Shown: positions 34,277 to 36,958 of the stretch, in pieces
Layout of the letters: every line of letters starts with the position of its first letter
Position numbering within the stretch: the stretch's first letter is position 1
Source: Stenotrophomonas maltophilia
GTDB taxonomy: Bacteria > Pseudomonadota > Gammaproteobacteria > Xanthomonadales > Xanthomonadaceae
Reading direction: 5' to 3'
Assembly (NCBI RefSeq): GCF_002205165.1
Contig: NZ_NIVS01000046.1
Coordinates: forward strand, 1 to 36,958
DNA: 36,958 nt
Position numbers and translations under genes: made by a program
The notes under the pieces: generated by a model
The model's database searches: none
Told to the model about the DNA's origin: nothing
The model's input: only the letters and a program-made list of their open reading frames with translations

Positions 34277-35308
34277 CTAGATCCGCGCAGGCCGATGCCG
34301 CTTCAATGCGGGAACGCTTGTTTGATCACCTAGGTGCTTCCGCGTTTGGGTAGCCTGACGCTCGGCGATGAGCAAGGCAAGGCGCGACTTTCTGTCAGGA
34401 AGGTAGAGCGCCCGCTCAGCTTCGGCGTGATCAGCGTGGTCCAACAGTGCAATCGCAGTTTCCCGCTTGCCTCCCTCGATGGCTGCCGCTAGAGCGTGGG
34501 AACACACCGACTGACTCACTACCCCAATCAGACGCTCAACAATGCGCGTGTGCCCAGCTCTCGCCGCCTCATAGATGGCCTTGTTGCCGAACCCGCGTGG
34601 TGCGCCGGCTTTGGTGATCGCTGGTATCAGCACATTGACAGTATCCAGATGCCCGTTCGTCGCCGCGACATCAAGTCCCGTAGCATAGGTGTCGCCAGGA
34701 TCGGGCAGCTTGGCTTTAAGCAAGACTTTAATGACGTCCGTCGCGCCCTGCGCGGCTGCATTGGGCAGGATGCTCATCGCGCAAACGATGGCCGATGAGA
34801 CGGGAAGAAGGAGCTTCACGATGTTGAGGTGTCCGTGGGTTGCAGCCTCCCAGAGTGCCCGATTGCCGTTCGCCTTGGGATCGCTCAGCGGAATGAGAAG
34901 CGCAACGATCTCTGCATGACCCTCCCTTGCAGCGTGAACTAACGCGTTTGAGTCGCTTGCCAAGGGATCAGTGAAAGGAAGAAGCGCTTCTACGGCTTCA
35001 ACAGATCCACTTCGTGCCGCCCAAGATAGCGCCAACGAGTCATCGGCCATGGGGTTGGACACCGGGATCAACTTGCGCAGGATTGAAACCTGACCCTGTG
35101 AGGCCGCAACGGCGAGCGGGAAAGCACTTCGCGTCGGCAGAAGCGACGGCAGTAATGCGTCGATGACCTCTTCTTGGTTCGCCTCAACCGCCTCTTGGAC
35201 GGCCTCCCAAGCCAGTCGAGAACTGATGGGAGACGCAGCCACGATCTTCAATACACGCGCCACATCACCAGCCTTCACCGCCTCTTCTAACTTCTCCCGC
35301 TCTTTCAC
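34277..35308 (-). CDS. ankyrin-repeat protein
   Basis: A 343-residue soluble protein with GTG start at 35306-35308 and GAGGAG upstream. At least seven ankyrin-like units of about 33 residues are seen, for example NALVHAAREGHAEIVALLIP, RALWEAATHGHLNIVKLLLP and KAIYEAARAGHTRIVERLIG. No signal peptide or enzymatic domain is present. Ankyrin proteins bind partner proteins. It lies 239 bp downstream of an AAA ATPase on the same strand, so the two may form a functional pair. Confidence 0.88.
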   Translation of the reverse strand: MKEREKLEEAVKAGDVARVLKIVAASPISSRLAWEAVQEAVEANQEEVIDALLPSLLPTRSAFPLAVAASQGQVSILRKLIPVSNPMADDSLALSWAARSGSVEAVEALLPFTDPLASDSNALVHAAREGHAEIVALLIPLSDPKANGNRALWEAATHGHLNIVKLLLPVSSAIVCAMSILPNAAAQGATDVIKVLLKAKLPDPGDTYATGLDVAATNGHLDTVNVLIPAITKAGAPRGFGNKAIYEAARAGHTRIVERLIGVVSQSVCSHALAAAIEGGKRETAIALLDHADHAEAERALYLPDRKSRLALLIAERQATQTRKHLGDQTSVPALKRHRPARI

Positions 35309-35507
35309 TGCGCTTAGCTCCTCAAAGAGGTTGAAGCTAAGGCAGATCTACGATCAGTCAAGCCGGATCCGGGCTGGTCGCCCCTCGTTCTGTTCGTCGC
35401 CCGATGAACATCCAACGCTCGGAATGCGGCGCGATCGAGACTAAGGAAGTGGGCGCTAGTCATTCGGGTCGTGCCAGCCAGATGAAGACACCATCTTTGA
35501 CCGTGGC

Positions 35508-35525
35508 GCTCCTCCTAAGAGGAGC
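35508..35525 (-). terminator. hairpin downstream of the AAA ATPase
   Basis: GCTCCTC-CTAA-GAGGAGC is a perfect 7-bp stem, 22 bp beyond the ATPase stop on the minus strand. No T-run follows, so a terminator is possible only. If real, the ankyrin gene would need its own promoter in 35309-35507. Confidence 0.4.
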
Positions 35526-35547
35526 ACCACAGCCTTCTACCAGCAGC

Positions 35548-36958
35548 TCATGCGGGGGCTGCTGCTGCCGGCGCCCCCTTCTTTCGCGATGCCACCGTCT
35601 TCTCCGAGCGCGCATTCACCTCCTTGATGAAGGCATCGAAGTCAGCGATGTCTTCCATGAGCTCGTCCGGCTCAGAAACCGCGATCCCACCGAACTGGGC
35701 CTTGTCGTGCGCATAGTTGGAACACTTGGCCATACCTGCTTCGATCCGCGCGTAATCAGCATCCGTCACCGTCACACCTGATAGACGCTGCGTCTCCACG
35801 CCCTTGCGGAACCGAAGAACGACGTTTCGGAGCAGCACCTCCTCCACGGCCCGCTCCCAAGCTAGGCGCAAGTTGGAGTAAGCGCCTACCGTGAGGTCGT
35901 AGTGCTTCTGCTCCTCCCCAAGCTTGTGCGCCTTTGCTGCTTCAACGTGAACGGTTTTGAGGAACCCCACGCGCTTTGAACTGCTCAATCCTTCGAATGG
36001 CAGATTGGGACTTGCAACGCCGTAACCTTGAGCCTGACGAACCAAGCTTTGGGTCACGACAGGCCTGCCCGCGCGCCCGGCAGCTTCCGTTAGCAAGTTC
36101 AAAAAATAGATGTCATGCGTAAAAATGATCACCTGCCGCTTTTCTGCCTCATCAACAAGACGCTTGGCAACGCGCTCACGACGACGATGATCTAACGAGC
36201 AAACCGGATCGTCGAATATGATCGCTCCCGTTTGCCCGCTCAGTGAAACCTCGGCCAAGAACGAACCAATAGCAATGGCGCGCTGCTCACCTTCGCTGAG
36301 GATCTCAGAGGGTGACAATGACTGAGGCAACTCTAGACGGAGTCGGTGGAGCGTCTTCCCACGAGCGGATCGACTCTGCGAAGACACGCTCAGCGAAGAT
36401 ACGCCGAGTGACTTGAACTCACGATTGAGCGCTTCACCCAGTTCCTTGGACACCACTTGTGCAGCAATCTCGGTGGCCTTGGTGGAAATTGACCGCGTCC
36501 GCAGATGGGGCAGGCAGCCCTTCAACTTGGATTGCACTGACAACTTGCTGATGGCGCTAAGCACCGAGTCTTTGACCACCGCCAACTGCATGCGGGCATT
36601 AAGCTCATTGAACTCGCCCTGCAAAGCACTACGCGCCTTTTCATCCGAAGCGTCATCAAGCGCTTTGGCTGCGCTGTGTAATTGCTCAGCAAGAAGCGAA
36701 AGCGCAGCTTTCGGACTCCCCCCGGCACTGACCACCACACTCCAATCATCGGCAGTGGCAGCATCTTTGACGGATTTCTGGCGCGCAATCAACGCCTCTT
36801 CAAACGCCTCCAAGTCGCTGGCCAGCTGCTCGTCTTCCGCGCGAAGCTCGACCCGAATGGCCTCATCCAACCCCAGTGTGACTGAATCGCCCAGGGTTCC
36901 GTAGACACCTCGCAGCCATAAACTATGGCTTAGGCGGAGGTGGTTATGAGCACGAAGC
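35548..36958 (-). CDS. ABC/SMC-type AAA ATPase (AAA_13-like), N-terminus outside window
   Basis: The frame is open from the right edge of the window and stops at 35548-35550, so the N-terminus with the Walker A motif is not seen. The part shown has an ABC signature LSEGEQRAIAIGSFL (about 36300-36256), Walker B plus D-loop GAIIFDDPVCSLDHRRRE (about 36228-36175) and the H-loop VIIFTHD (36132-36112), with a long charged helical segment before them. This is the order of RecF/SMC-like ATPases of the AAA_13 group (PrrC/RloC-like and other phage-defence ATPases). The C-terminal part NLRLAWERAVEEVLL ... CSNYAHDKA follows the ATPase, as in that group. No nuclease domain is recognisable in the visible part. 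An in-frame TTG at 36870 is not the real start. Followed by an ankyrin gene. Confidence 0.85.
   Translation of the reverse strand, partial: LRAHNHLRLSHSLWLRGVYGTLGDSVTLGLDEAIRVELRAEDEQLASDLEAFEEALIARQKSVKDAATADDWSVVVSAGGSPKAALSLLAEQLHSAAKALDDASDEKARSALQGEFNELNARMQLAVVKDSVLSAISKLSVQSKLKGCLPHLRTRSISTKATEIAAQVVSKELGEALNREFKSLGVSSLSVSSQSRSARGKTLHRLRLELPQSLSPSEILSEGEQRAIAIGSFLAEVSLSGQTGAIIFDDPVCSLDHRRRERVAKRLVDEAEKRQVIIFTHDIYFLNLLTEAAGRAGRPVVTQSLVRQAQGYGVASPNLPFEGLSSSKRVGFLKTVHVEAAKAHKLGEEQKHYDLTVGAYSNLRLAWERAVEEVLLRNVVLRFRKGVETQRLSGVTVTDADYARIEAGMAKCSNYAHDKAQFGGIAVSEPDELMEDIADFDAFIKEVNARSEKTVASRKKGAPAAAAPA

Overview
The window looks like the chromosome of a high-GC gammaproteobacterium of the Xanthomonadaceae/Lysobacteraceae, most likely Stenotrophomonas or a close relative. 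This rests on overall protein character (TonB receptor, bacteriophytochrome, DUF6624, CsbD, SNase and autotransporter genes), the strong G/C bias at third codon positions and the frequent GTG/TTG alternatives. It is an inference from memory of families, not from a search. No rRNA, tRNA, insertion sequence or CRISPR array was recognised.

Layout. 1-3.2 kb: the end of a TlpA-type thioredoxin and a TonB-dependent receptor. 3.3-11.9 kb: a signalling cluster made of a bacteriophytochrome histidine kinase, a small Rcp1-like response regulator overlapping it, a hybrid kinase with receivers at both ends overlapping that, a second stand-alone receiver and, convergently, a four-PAS hybrid kinase. Together these hold three kinases and five receiver domains, but no DNA-binding, GGDEF/EAL or Hpt output. 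12-25.2 kb: ordinary housekeeping/accessory genes. These are a CDF metal transporter (ZnT9-like), an SRAP-fold protein that has lost all its known catalytic residues, CsbD, a methyltransferase behind a perfect 12-bp palindrome, a secreted hypothetical protein, a CPYC flavin oxidoreductase, DUF805, DUF6624, a large arylsulfatase, two small unknowns, a secreted nuclease and a divergent MFS/AraC pair. 25.2-29.9 kb: a 1392-residue autotransporter with about 28 beta-helix coils, preceded by a 472-bp leader holding three 11-bp direct repeats and followed by a textbook terminator.

From about 29.9 kb to the right edge the composition is visibly less G/C-rich and the genes become sporadic and poorly conserved. 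They are a degenerate DEDD-exonuclease-like protein, a HAD phosphatase pseudogene with an internal deletion, two membrane proteins, an ankyrin-repeat protein and an ABC/SMC-type AAA ATPase cut by the window edge. This looks like an accessory (possibly defence-related) region.

The best candidates for something undescribed are the output-less phytochrome phosphorelay cluster, the catalytically dead SRAP protein, the palindrome-controlled methyltransferase promoter and the right-hand island with its truncated ATPase plus ankyrin partner.
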